From Ferrovibrio sp046297595 (GTDB lineage Bacteria > Pseudomonadota > Alphaproteobacteria > Ferrovibrionales > Ferrovibrionaceae), in assembly GCF_046297595.1 (NCBI RefSeq), contig NZ_JBKBHT010000007.1, positions 62,001-126,000 of the forward strand: a DNA stretch of 64,000 bases, in the 5' to 3' direction. Within the stretch, counting starts at the first letter, position 1. Every line of letters starts with the position of its first letter. Position numbers and translations under genes: made by a program. The notes under the pieces are model-generated. The model searched no databases and had not been told where the DNA came from. It saw only the letters and a list, made by a program, of their open reading frames with translations. Positions 16,306 through 24,348 of this stretch are shown here, piece after piece.

Positions 16306-18482
16306 GCAAGGATAAATCCACTCAGCGGCCGTCCTGGCGCGACGAAGTCGCAGACGAAATCTACAAGCAGATTGAGGCAGGCACCGCACCCTGGCAGAAG
16401 CCCTGGAAACCGGGGATCGTCGCGGACCGAGCATTCAATCCGGCGACCAATAAGCCATACCAGGGCATCAACCGACTCTGGCTGGAAATGAAGGGTTATT
16501 CAGATCCTCGCTGGTTGACCTACAATCAAGCCGAGGCTCTTGGTGCCCAGGTTCGCAAGGGCGAGCGCGCCACCACCATCGAATACTGGAAATGGTCGGA
16601 GCGTGAGCCCGTTCGTGACGACGCCGGCAATCCGGTTCTGGATGCCCGAGGCGAACAGTTCTACCGCGACTTACAGCTCACCAGGCCATCGGTATTTTAC
16701 GCCAAGGTGTTCAACGCCGAACAGGTCGAGGGAATGCCGCCTTACGTGGCAAACCAGCTATTTTTCGACCCGATTGTTTCAGCTGACGGCATCCTGCAGG
16801 AATCTGGCGTCAAGCTTCTCAATGATCAAAGCGATAGGGCGTTCTACAGCCCCATGTCAGATCAGATGCATTTGCCGCCCATGTCGGCTTTCGATACTGC
16901 CTATGACTACTACGCCACGGCCCTCCACGAGCTGGGCCACGCTACTGGTCACCGCTCCCGGATGGATCGCGAATCTGGACCGTTCGGATCGGAAGTCTAT
17001 GCGCGCGAGGAATTAAGGGCGGAGATCTCCAGCTACATGGTGGCTCGTCAGCTTGCAATCGGCCATTTCCCCGAGCGGCACGCCTCCTATGCCGCCTCCT
17101 GGCTAAAAGTGCTCAAAGACGACCGGAACGCTCTGTTCCAGGCTGCCCGTGATGCGGATCGTATTGCGACCTGGATCCTCGATCCCAGCAAACGCCAGGA
17201 AATCGAGCAAGAAATGCAGGCGCAGAGAAAGGCGACGAAGATGGAAGAACAGCAGCTCGAAGCGCCCGAGCCGGCGCATACCCTGCAGCGGCAGCCGAAG
17301 ATTTGGCTGCAGGTACCATTCAAGGAAAAGGAGGCCGCCAAGGCGGCTGGTGCCAGGTGGGATGGCATCAATAAGAGCTGGTATGTCCATGAAGGACAGG
17401 ACATTGAAGCCGTCAAGCAATGGCGAACTGGCAATGTACCTGCACGCCTCACGGCACCGTCGCCGGCAGAGCAATTCGGCGCATTCCTTCGCGAGCATGG
17501 CGTTGTGCTCAAGAATACCCCCGTCATGGATGGATCCTGGCACCGGGCACCGCTGGAGGATGATAAGCCAGGCGTACTGACGGCTTCTTATCGTGGCTTC
17601 CCAGACGGCCGCGCTAACGGGCAGCTCAAGAACTTCAAAACCAATCAGCTGCACAAGTGGGTTTCAGATATTGAAGTGCCAGGCCCGGCTGAGCGTGAGA
17701 ACCTGAAGGTTGAAGCAAAGAACCGCAGCGAGCAGCGGGGCAAAGAGTTGATTCGCCAGCACGAGTTGGCCGCACATAACGCAGTGGATATTTGGGAACG
17801 CGCCTTCCCAGAAGAGCGGGCACCCATCCTCGGCCTCAGCAACACCTACCTGGTATCCAAGGGCGTCAAGAACCATGGCCTTAAGTACAATGAGCGTGGC
17901 GAGTTTCTTGTACCCGGCCGTGATGTCAACGGCGAGCTGCATACGCTTCAAAAGATCGCCAGTGACGGAACCAAGCTGTTTTTGAAAGGCGGCCGCCAGA
18001 AAGGGGTTATGTTTTTAATAGACCCAGACAAGAAACTCGGCCGCGACACAGCCATCATCTGCGAAGGTTACGCAACCGGTGCCACATTGCATGAACGGTC
18101 AGGAAAGCCAGTCGTCGTCGCATTCAATGCCGGGAACATTCTTTCTGTTAGCCAAGCATTGAGAGACAGGTATCCCGACGGCAAGTTTGCGATTGCAGCG
18201 GATAATGACCACAAGTTGGAAAGTCGGCCGATGGGGAACGTCGGCGTTCTTAAAGCCCAGGAAGCGGCCGAGGCTATTGGAGCGCAGGTACTGATCCCAC
18301 CGCTCACGCCTCAGGAAAAGGTTAAGGGGCTAACTGACTGGAACGATCTGCTGGATGAACGTGGGGAGAAGGCCGTCGAGGCCGAACTGAAGAAGCAGCT
18401 GGGCCAATCACCGGACAAACAGAAGCAACCGGGGCTGTTCCAAAAGGCCACGCAGCTCGTCCGCGAGGGCATCGGGCTATGA
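16302..18482 (+). CDS. ArdC antirestriction-like / Toprim primase fusion (TraC-type)
   Basis: The 726-residue protein has at least three parts. Residues 1 to about 300 are an ArdC-type domain: an N-terminal single-stranded-DNA-binding region (PSWRDEVADEIYKQIEAGTAPW) and a metallopeptidase-like core with HELGH (near residue 210). A DUF5710-like segment follows (IWLQVPFKEKEAAKAAGARWD, about 330-360). The C-terminal third carries a Toprim fold with CEGYATGA and AADNDHK (about 586 and 632). Such proteins travel with transferred DNA, protect it from restriction and may prime second-strand synthesis. Start and stop overlap both neighbours. Confidence 0.85.
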   Translation: MSKDKSTQRPSWRDEVADEIYKQIEAGTAPWQKPWKPGIVADRAFNPATNKPYQGINRLWLEMKGYSDPRWLTYNQAEALGAQVRKGERATTIEYWKWSEREPVRDDAGNPVLDARGEQFYRDLQLTRPSVFYAKVFNAEQVEGMPPYVANQLFFDPIVSADGILQESGVKLLNDQSDRAFYSPMSDQMHLPPMSAFDTAYDYYATALHELGHATGHRSRMDRESGPFGSEVYAREELRAEISSYMVARQLAIGHFPERHASYAASWLKVLKDDRNALFQAARDADRIATWILDPSKRQEIEQEMQAQRKATKMEEQQLEAPEPAHTLQRQPKIWLQVPFKEKEAAKAAGARWDGINKSWYVHEGQDIEAVKQWRTGNVPARLTAPSPAEQFGAFLREHGVVLKNTPVMDGSWHRAPLEDDKPGVLTASYRGFPDGRANGQLKNFKTNQLHKWVSDIEVPGPAERENLKVEAKNRSEQRGKELIRQHELAAHNAVDIWERAFPEERAPILGLSNTYLVSKGVKNHGLKYNERGEFLVPGRDVNGELHTLQKIASDGTKLFLKGGRQKGVMFLIDPDKKLGRDTAIICEGYATGATLHERSGKPVVVAFNAGNILSVSQALRDRYPDGKFAIAADNDHKLESRPMGNVGVLKAQEAAEAIGAQVLIPPLTPQEKVKGLTDWNDLLDERGEKAVEAELKKQLGQSPDKQKQPGLFQKATQLVREGIGL

Positions 18483-18991
18483 ATGCGCTGATCGGGCGGC
18501 CGGCTTCGTCGGCCGCCCCTTCCCTTTCTGAAAAGCAAGCCTGCGTGCTGCAGATCATCGCCTATGCCTCGCGCATATTCGAGGTGTCGCACTCCCAGCT
18601 CGTCGGCCGCGACAGGAGCACGCCGGCATTCCACGCTAGGGCCGCAGCGATTCATGTTGCTCGAAGGGTTACCGGCCTTAGCTTTCCTGCTCTTGGCGAG
18701 TTGTTCGGTGACCGCGACCATACGACCATCATGTATGCCGAAAGCCAGATCGAGATTCTCAAACTGCGATCACCACGATTTCAGCGTCGGCTCGGCCGGC
18801 TTCTCGACATTTCAGAGGCCGTCGCCGGCAACGCCGGCATTCTGGCTTTAGCGGACGACAACGCAGAGCAGGTGTTTTCCGACCTGGCTGTTGCATTTGC
18901 CAAGGCCAGGCGGATGGACGCAAACCGAGCGGCCGATCTAATCGCCGCCCTGGTCGTCGCTATCCCTCACAAAAACGAGACCCCACGATGA
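18479..18991 (+). CDS. Stand-alone DnaA domain IV-like DNA-binding protein
   Basis: Residues about 15-95 match the DnaA-box-binding domain of the replication initiator DnaA: a helix similar to YASRIFEVSHSQLVG, then ARRVTGLSFPALGELFGDRDHTTI, which keeps the DnaA signature (T-G-x-S, G-x-x-F-G-x-R-x-H-T-T). The AAA+ domain and other DnaA domains are absent. The rest is a helical tail of about 75 residues. It may bind DnaA boxes on the element and act as initiator partner, competitor or regulator. It overlaps both neighbours by four bases, so it is firmly part of the operon. Confidence 0.75.
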   Translation: MNALIGRPASSAAPSLSEKQACVLQIIAYASRIFEVSHSQLVGRDRSTPAFHARAAAIHVARRVTGLSFPALGELFGDRDHTTIMYAESQIEILKLRSPRFQRRLGRLLDISEAVAGNAGILALADDNAEQVFSDLAVAFAKARRMDANRAADLIAALVVAIPHKNETPR

Positions 18992-20193
18992 TGTATCTGG
19001 TTGGCAATACTCGGCTGCGCTCGGATGATCCCAGCATCGACCAGGCCTTGGCTGCAGTTCGTGGTTCTAAGACCAGGCCGCGTTGCCTATGCGTCGCTAC
19101 CGGCGTCGAAATGTACGTCGCCCGGATCCAGGGAAAGCACGTCATCAAGCGGATGCCGGACTCCGGCGGGTCTCACCACCCTTCGTGTGATTCCTACGAA
19201 CCGCCTGCAGAGCTGTCCGGACTGGGCCAGGTGATTGGTTCGGCCATCCAGGAAAGCCCAGACACAGGCATAACAGCCCTCAAATTCGATTTTTCACTTT
19301 CCAAGACTGGCGGCCGTGCCGCGCCGGTTCCCGGCGACGGCGAGGCCGACAGTGTCAAGACCGATGGCAGCAAGCTCACGCTGCGCGGTGTACTTCACTA
19401 TTTGTGGGAGCAAGCCGGCTTTAATCGCTGGTCGCCCTCGATGGCGGGCAAGCGGAGCTGGTTCGTGATCCGCAAATATCTCCTGCAGGCTGCCGCTGAG
19501 AAATCGGCAAAGGGCGTCAACCTAGTCGACATCTTGTATATGCCGGAAGCCTTTAACGCTGAACGTCACGCCGACGCTACCGCACGCCGCATTGCCTATT
19601 TTGGCAAGGTGGCCAGCCCGACAAAGGGAACCAGGCGGCTGATGATGGTGATTGGGGAGGTTAAGGAGCTGTCCCCCAGCCGATACGGCCACAAGATCGT
19701 CCTCAAACACCTTCCTGACTGCCATTTCATGCTCAACGACGACATACACAAGCGGCTGGTGAAGCGGTTCGCGGTCGAGCTGGGACTGTGGGACGGCATC
19801 GAGGGCACGAAGCTGCTGGTAATCGCCACATTCAGCGTTGGGCAAACCGGCATTGCTTCTGTCGAGGAAGCTGCCCTGATGACCGTTACGGATAGCTGGC
19901 TCCCGTTTGACAGCGTTTATGAGAAAATGGTGCTGGACGGCCTGGCTGCCAGCGGTAGGCGCTTTATGAAGGGCCTGCGGTACAATCTGCCATCTTCCAA
20001 GCCTCTGGCTTGCGCGGTGGCGATAGACACGCAACCGGCTCCAACTGCGCTGTACGTCGTGCCGCCAGGCTCCAGCGACGAGTATTCGGCCGAGGTGTCC
20101 ACCCTCGCCCAGGATAGCAAGCTGGCGTCCTGGATCTGGTCAGCAAGCTCCGGCGAAATGCCGGCGTTGCCGTCCAACCAGGTCAGCGCTTAA
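18988..20193 (+). CDS. DUF1173 family plasmid protein
   Basis: A 401-residue protein resembling the DUF1173 family found on conjugative plasmids. The N-terminus has a CLC motif followed by VEMYVARIQGKHVIKRMP and a CDSYEPP segment, which together suggest a metal-binding head; the middle has LRGVLHYLWEQAGFNRW. Function is unknown, and the family usually sits near transfer or replication genes. It overlaps the DnaA-like gene. The start is at the first of two methionine codons. Confidence 0.7.
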   Translation: MMYLVGNTRLRSDDPSIDQALAAVRGSKTRPRCLCVATGVEMYVARIQGKHVIKRMPDSGGSHHPSCDSYEPPAELSGLGQVIGSAIQESPDTGITALKFDFSLSKTGGRAAPVPGDGEADSVKTDGSKLTLRGVLHYLWEQAGFNRWSPSMAGKRSWFVIRKYLLQAAAEKSAKGVNLVDILYMPEAFNAERHADATARRIAYFGKVASPTKGTRRLMMVIGEVKELSPSRYGHKIVLKHLPDCHFMLNDDIHKRLVKRFAVELGLWDGIEGTKLLVIATFSVGQTGIASVEEAALMTVTDSWLPFDSVYEKMVLDGLAASGRRFMKGLRYNLPSSKPLACAVAIDTQPAPTALYVVPPGSSDEYSAEVSTLAQDSKLASWIWSASSGEMPALPSNQVSA

Positions 20194-20216
20194 CGCGCCG
20201 GCAGCAGGGTCAGAGA

Positions 20217-20375
20217 ATGCCGCTCAAGAATCGCGTGCTGGCGAAATTCTACCCCACTCCGCATGACAAGGCCGATCTGGAAGCCCTGGCCAAGCGCACA
20301 GGCAGTCATTCTCTGAGTTGGTCTGTAGGCTTACGTCAGGCCGGCAGCCCATGGCAGCGAACGACAAGCATCTGA
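20217..20375 (+). CDS. Ribbon-helix-helix half of a split relaxosome accessory protein
   Basis: A 52-residue ORF. It begins with a basic beta strand (RVLAKFYPTP), then helix A (HDKADLEALAKRTG), a short turn and helix B (LSWSVGLRQAG), the ribbon-helix-helix pattern of MobC/TraJ proteins that bind oriT. The frame ends shortly after helix B. Upstream CAGGGTCAGAG gives a possible ribosome binding site. The next ORF, in another frame and overlapping by 25 bases, carries the sequence expected for the C-terminal half of such proteins. Confidence 0.55.
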   Translation: MPLKNRVLAKFYPTPHDKADLEALAKRTGSHSLSWSVGLRQAGSPWQRTTSI

Positions 20376-20551
20376 TCGTCCGCGATCTGTTGAGGATCAA
20401 TGCCGATTTGGCCCGTCTTGGGAATCTTATGAAGCTAATTCTCGATGATGAGAGCCTAGTCCTACCCGACGGTATGGATTTTCGCGGCCTCTTTGATAGC
20501 ATCCGCGAAACACAGATTCTGCTTAAATCGAAAGTCAGGGAGCTGAACTAA
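20351..20551 (+). CDS. C-terminal half of a MobC/TraJ-like relaxosome protein
   Basis: The 66-residue product contains DLLRINADLARLGNLMKL, which resembles the conserved C-terminal part of MobC/TraJ-type mobilisation proteins, followed by a helical tail. It starts inside the preceding ribbon-helix-helix ORF, in a different frame. Joined, the two would make a protein of about 110 residues, the normal size. It is followed directly (TAATG) by another small gene. Either the protein works as two translationally coupled chains or the gene carries a frameshift. Confidence 0.6.
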   Translation: MAANDKHLIVRDLLRINADLARLGNLMKLILDDESLVLPDGMDFRGLFDSIRETQILLKSKVRELN

Positions 20552-20808
20552 TGGCTGAGTATTCCGAAACTGATCTGAATCGTTTTGCTCGGAATGATGA
20601 GCTTCTACCGCTGGTGCTCGACGCTGCGCGTCGTGGCGATGAAGCTGAGGAAGATCGACTGATGCGCCAGATGATCTACCCCGCAGAGTCGCTGCTCTGG
20701 CTGAAGGACTTTCTGGGAGCCGACCAGGTGCGGGCCATGGGCCTGCGTACCGATGAAGCCGACCGCCAGTTCGGCAAGGGCTGGCTGGATCGCCATGTCG
20801 ACGCCTGA
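20551..20808 (+). CDS. Small hypothetical protein
   Basis: An 85-residue acidic helical protein without signal peptide or membrane segment. Its ATG overlaps the previous stop (TAATG), and its own stop lies inside the next gene, so it is coupled on both sides. Placed between the relaxosome accessory gene and the relaxase, it may belong to the relaxosome. No family is recognised. Confidence 0.55.
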   Translation: MAEYSETDLNRFARNDELLPLVLDAARRGDEAEEDRLMRQMIYPAESLLWLKDFLGADQVRAMGLRTDEADRQFGKGWLDRHVDA

Positions 20809-21379
20809 TACCGACCAGGGGCTTCTGGTCCGCCTGGCTAAGAGCATGGTGAATGAGCGCGCCGCCTATATTGGCCGCGAGCGCAGCAAGGAAGCAAAGC
20901 AGTACCGTCTCAGCCAGGACATGCTTCTGCAGGCCACAAAGGCTATCGGCAAGTCGGGCGATGTCGACCTGATCCTTTCTGCAGAGGCCGGCTTCCTTAA
21001 GAACGATGCGCGTTTTTACAGCAACAGCCCCTCGATGCGTTCCAGCTTGGCAGCTGCTCTGACCGAGCTGGGCCAGGCGCAGAAAATGCTGCCTTTGGTA
21101 AAAGACCCGGATTTGTACCTCGCCATCGATGCCAGCCACGGAAACGCCAAGAGCCGAATTGGCGGCGTGCCGCGCGATGCAGCCCGGCAGTTCTTTCAGT
21201 CGCACAACGCGCGCCTGCTGAATGCCGACAAGTCACGGCTGACGGACACAGAAAAGCAGATCCTCGATGCACGACGGCACAATATTCGTGTTGCCGCCCT
21301 CGCCTACACCGCTCAACAAGAGCAAGCCTTGGGTGTCGGCCTTGTCGCCCAGGTCCGCGAACGCGTCCTGTCGATGTGA
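20795..21379 (+). CDS. Hypothetical protein upstream of the relaxase
   Basis: A 194-residue mostly helical protein with no export signal. The start at 20795 (MSTPDTD) is preferred to an earlier in-frame codon, because the longer form would lie deep in the preceding gene and begin with unlikely sequence. It overlaps the preceding gene by 14 bases and ends 15 bases ahead of the relaxase. Several arginine/lysine clusters would suit nucleic-acid contact, but no motif identifies it. Confidence 0.6.
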   Translation: MSTPDTDQGLLVRLAKSMVNERAAYIGRERSKEAKQYRLSQDMLLQATKAIGKSGDVDLILSAEAGFLKNDARFYSNSPSMRSSLAAALTELGQAQKMLPLVKDPDLYLAIDASHGNAKSRIGGVPRDAARQFFQSHNARLLNADKSRLTDTEKQILDARRHNIRVAALAYTAQQEQALGVGLVAQVRERVLSM

Positions 21380-21394
21380 TCTGTAGCCGCTGCC

Positions 21395-22870
21395 GTGATT
21401 CCCAAGCGTATCGATATCGAGCCTGAAAACGACGATTTCGCCGGCCTGGCGAATTACATCGCTGCTGCCAAGGATGAAGGCGAAAAGCTGGAATCCTTTT
21501 GGATTGAGAACTGCAATGCCGGCGACGGCCTCGATGACCTAGATCTGGCCATTGCTGAGGTCAAGGCGACGCAAGCACTTAATCAGCGCACAAAGATCGG
21601 CAAAACCTACCACCTAATGATCTCATTCCGGGACGAGCATCCGCCGCTCGATGTCCTGAAGGATATTGAGAGCGAGTTTGCCAAAGCTCTCGGCTATGCC
21701 GACCACCAGCGCGTTATCGGCACGCATGTGAATACTGATAACTTCCACATGCACATTGCGATCAACAAGATCCATCCTGACACCTTGAAGGCGCATACAC
21801 CGCTGCGTGATTTCCAGACGCTGGAAGCTGTCAGCCGTGAGATGGAAATGAAGCATGGCCTCAAGGTCGATCTCGGCCGCGCTGACAAGCTGCAGTCCGA
21901 ACGGCGGCCGCAGCGCGCCCTGGATAAAGAGGCGCACACCTGGGAGCAGAGTTTCGACGGCTATGTGCGCGAGAATAAAGCCGAGCTGATGGCCGCCCTC
22001 GATCAGTCGTCGACCTGGCAGGATCTGCATGACGGCATGGCGCGTTTCAGCCTTCAGCTGCAGCCTTACGGCAATGGCCTGGTGATTGCTGACGCGAATG
22101 GGAAGCATCGTGTAAAAGCCAGCTCGATTGACCGCCTTCTGTCGATGAAATCTCTCGAAACTCGGCTAGGTCAATTTCGGCCGCCAGTTGCCGATCGCAC
22201 GGCGGAGCAAGCCGCCGATCGCCAGCTCGATCGCTCTGGCGCTCGGACTAACGATCGTCAACCAGGTCAGGCCGGATCCGCGCCGCAAAACGACGATCTG
22301 GCTAAAGTCTTTCGTCAGTCCGAGTCATGGCAGGATCTGCATGTCGGCCTGGCACGACATGGGCTAGAACTGCGGCTGCAGGGCAACGGCCTGGTTCTGG
22401 ATCCTGGTAAACGTGGCGCATCGATCAAAGCGAGCGCCGTCGGCCGCGCATATTCCAAGGCCGCCCTGCAGAAGCGCCTGGGAGCGTTCCAGGCCCCTTC
22501 CCGCCAGGCGCAGCAGATCCTGGCCACGAGGCGCGCGGCCATGCACCGCGCTGCGCCGCGCGGTCCTGCCGCCTGGTCTGCCCCAGGCGCGCGCCAGAGG
22601 TTTCAGTCAGGTCCACGTAAGCATTACCGGAAGCGGCCGATTACGACACATCCAGGGCAGGCCAAGCTCTGGCGCCGTTTTCTGACCCTGCAGCGTCAGC
22701 GTAAATCTCTGTTGGTGCTAGCTTTCAAGACCTGGAAGGATTTCCTGATCTACGAGGCATCGACAGATCCGTTAGCCATGGCCATTGTCGTTTCGCAGCG
22801 GCAGATTTTAAAGGCCATTAACCCGATCAGCCTGGATCCGAAGCGGCCCGATCCGGCTATATCCCGATAG
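21395..22870 (+). CDS. MOB-family relaxase
   Basis: The 491-residue protein nicks the transfer origin and pilots the strand. The N-terminal domain has a tyrosine in LANYIAA (near residue 20), the YHLMISF strand, and the metal-binding motif HVNTDNFHMHIAIN (near residues 109-122), typical of MOBP-like relaxases. After about residue 190 come two copies of a 60-residue module (STWQDLHDGMARFSL and ESWQDLHVGLARHGL, each with GNGLV). The tail is basic and hydrophobic. The start is GTG at 21395; no strong ribosome binding site precedes it. It is the last gene of the transfer block. Confidence 0.88.
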   Translation: MIPKRIDIEPENDDFAGLANYIAAAKDEGEKLESFWIENCNAGDGLDDLDLAIAEVKATQALNQRTKIGKTYHLMISFRDEHPPLDVLKDIESEFAKALGYADHQRVIGTHVNTDNFHMHIAINKIHPDTLKAHTPLRDFQTLEAVSREMEMKHGLKVDLGRADKLQSERRPQRALDKEAHTWEQSFDGYVRENKAELMAALDQSSTWQDLHDGMARFSLQLQPYGNGLVIADANGKHRVKASSIDRLLSMKSLETRLGQFRPPVADRTAEQAADRQLDRSGARTNDRQPGQAGSAPQNDDLAKVFRQSESWQDLHVGLARHGLELRLQGNGLVLDPGKRGASIKASAVGRAYSKAALQKRLGAFQAPSRQAQQILATRRAAMHRAAPRGPAAWSAPGARQRFQSGPRKHYRKRPITTHPGQAKLWRRFLTLQRQRKSLLVLAFKTWKDFLIYEASTDPLAMAIVVSQRQILKAINPISLDPKRPDPAISR

Positions 22871-22925
22871 GCGGCTGCCTTAGTTAACTGATTTGCGCCT
22901 TAACTCAGTTTCAGGGGGAATCCGC

Positions 22926-23606
22926 TTACACCCTACACGAATAGCCAACACCGCGAATGGCTTCGAACTTCCCACCCCAACCAACTGCAGAAAGTTTTTG
23001 GGAAATACGCATGATGTATGTCGCCAAAGATGACGCGCTGAGTGCATCTTGATCAGGAAGAGCTGAAGCTGCTTGCAGAACTTTTTTTGCTACAACTTCA
23101 CCTGCTGCAGCGACCAGCTGCCACAGAATTTGGCTCTCGACTGCTGAAAGTGCGACCTCCCTCCGGCGCCACCAAGCCAAACCCATCGCCCTTGAAACCC
23201 TTAGCGCCCCTGCCGACACGGTGTCACACGCAGGGGCATAGCCCTTACTGGACAATTTCCTGGCAATCCTGATGGAAAAACTCCGCGGTCCGCCCAACAT
23301 TGGAATCACATCGTAACGGACATGGTGTAGGAGATGGTCGGGCGTACTCGGCATTTGAATTGCCAGCACCCGATTAGATAACTCGCCTTTTGGATCGCAA
23401 ACACCGGCAACGTCGACATCGTTCGTGTATAACGACTCGATGTCCATCAATCCGACAGTGTTCTTGGTTTGCGCAAGTAAACCGAAGACCTGTCGTGAAC
23501 TATCAAATGATTTTGCCTGATATCCCAGGCTCTCAAGCCTGACTGGCACAGCGTTTGATATCAGGATTCCACTGCCGGCGACCAAGACTGTTGCCTGATA
23601 GATCAA
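22926..23606 (-). CDS. Degenerate response regulator with winged-helix DNA-binding domain
   Basis: The C-terminal 90 residues are an OmpR/PhoB-type winged helix (SAVESQILWQLVA ... IRGVGYSCRV). The N-terminal 120 residues keep the hydrophobic rhythm of a receiver domain (ATVLVAGSG, VGLMDIE), but the acidic pair is replaced by AGSG and the conserved lysine is missing, so phosphorylation is unlikely. A TTG at 23606 has AAGGG nine bases upstream and begins at the expected domain edge; a GTG at 23639 overlapping phoB is the alternative. It follows phoB on the same strand and may be co-transcribed. Confidence 0.65.
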   Translation of the reverse strand: MIYQATVLVAGSGILISNAVPVRLESLGYQAKSFDSSRQVFGLLAQTKNTVGLMDIESLYTNDVDVAGVCDPKGELSNRVLAIQMPSTPDHLLHHVRYDVIPMLGGPRSFSIRIARKLSSKGYAPACDTVSAGALRVSRAMGLAWWRRREVALSAVESQILWQLVAAAGEVVAKKVLQAASALPDQDALSASSLATYIMRISQKLSAVGWGGKFEAIRGVGYSCRV

Positions 23607-23625
23607 GCTTTGAGCCCTTAGTCCT

Positions 23626-24348
23626 TTAGGCCATGGCACCAGCAGCGGCCGATGTCAGTTCCAGGGCGTAGCCAGCCGAACGCACGGTACGGATCACATC
23701 GGCTTCGGAATCGCCGTTGAGCGCCTTGCGCAGCCGGCGGATATGCACGTCGACGGTGCGCTGCTCGACATAGATATCACGACCCCAGACTGCATCCAGC
23801 AGCTGGTCGCGCGACAGCACGCGGCCGGGATGCTCGAGGAAATAGCGCAGCAGACGGAACTCGGTCGGGCCAAGATGGATGTCGCGGCCGTTGCGCGTCA
23901 CCTTGTGGGTGGCGACGTCCATCACCAGTCCGCCATAGGTCAGCACCTCTTCCGCCAGCGCGGGGCGGATGCGACGCAGCACGGCGCGGATGCGCGCCAG
24001 CAGTTCGCTGGGCGAAAACGGCTTGGCGATATAATCGTCGGCACCGGCATCCAGACCGCGCACGCGGTCGGCTTCCTCGCCGCGCGCCGTCAGCATGATG
24101 ATCGGCACATTGCGGGCATTGGGATCGCGGCGCAGCTGGCGACAGACTTCCAGGCCGGACAGGCGCGGCAGCATCCAGTCGAGCAGGATCAGGTCCGGCA
24201 TATGCTCGGCCACCTTCAGCAGGGCCTGCTCGCCATCCATCGCCTCGTCGACGGTGTAGTTTTCCTTTTCCAGATTGTAGCGCAAGAGTGCCAGCAGTGC
24301 TGCTTCGTCCTCGATGACGAGGACGCGCGGCTTGATCGCGATATTCAT
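23626..24348 (-). CDS. phoB: Phosphate regulon response regulator PhoB
   Basis: This 240-residue regulator activates phosphate-starvation genes at Pho boxes. The receiver domain is complete: acidic pair in IEDE, phospho-acceptor Asp57 (LLDWMLP), threonine in MLTARG and Lys109 in AKPF. The C-terminal winged helix has GPTEFRLLRYFLEHP, TVDVHIRRLRKAL and TVRSAGYAL. It overlaps phoU by four bases (ATGA) and closes the pst operon. The cognate kinase gene phoR is not in the window. Confidence 0.95.
   Translation of the reverse strand: MNIAIKPRVLVIEDEAALLALLRYNLEKENYTVDEAMDGEQALLKVAEHMPDLILLDWMLPRLSGLEVCRQLRRDPNARNVPIIMLTARGEEADRVRGLDAGADDYIAKPFSPSELLARIRAVLRRIRPALAEEVLTYGGLVMDVATHKVTRNGRDIHLGPTEFRLLRYFLEHPGRVLSRDQLLDAVWGRDIYVEQRTVDVHIRRLRKALNGDSEADVIRTVRSAGYALELTSAAAGAMA

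Larger units (their letters stand above)
1..22900 (+). mobile_element. Conjugative element transfer and maintenance region (partial)
   Basis: A nearly unbroken plus-strand gene block encodes VirB2 to VirB11, VirD4, a primase, a relaxosome accessory protein and a relaxase, which is a full mating-pair and DNA-processing set apart from VirB1. Many genes overlap by 1-4 bases, so it is probably one or a few long transcripts. The block stops at the relaxase end (22870), and the next genes belong to a phosphate regulon on the minus strand. No integrase, attachment site or replication origin could be located, so whether it is an integrative element or an integrated plasmid stays open. The right boundary is inferred only from the change in gene content. 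Confidence 0.75.

Noticed and set aside
20211..20315. Nine-base inverted repeat CAGAGAATG / CATTCTCTG as an oriT candidate
   Set aside because: The arms are 87 bases apart and one lies in coding sequence; no nick-site consensus could be recognised, so oriT cannot be claimed.
22871..22925. TTAGTTAACT / TTAACTCAG repeats as an attachment site at the end of the transfer block
   Set aside because: They are short AT-rich repeats without a matching copy elsewhere in the window; the left end of the element is not available for comparison.
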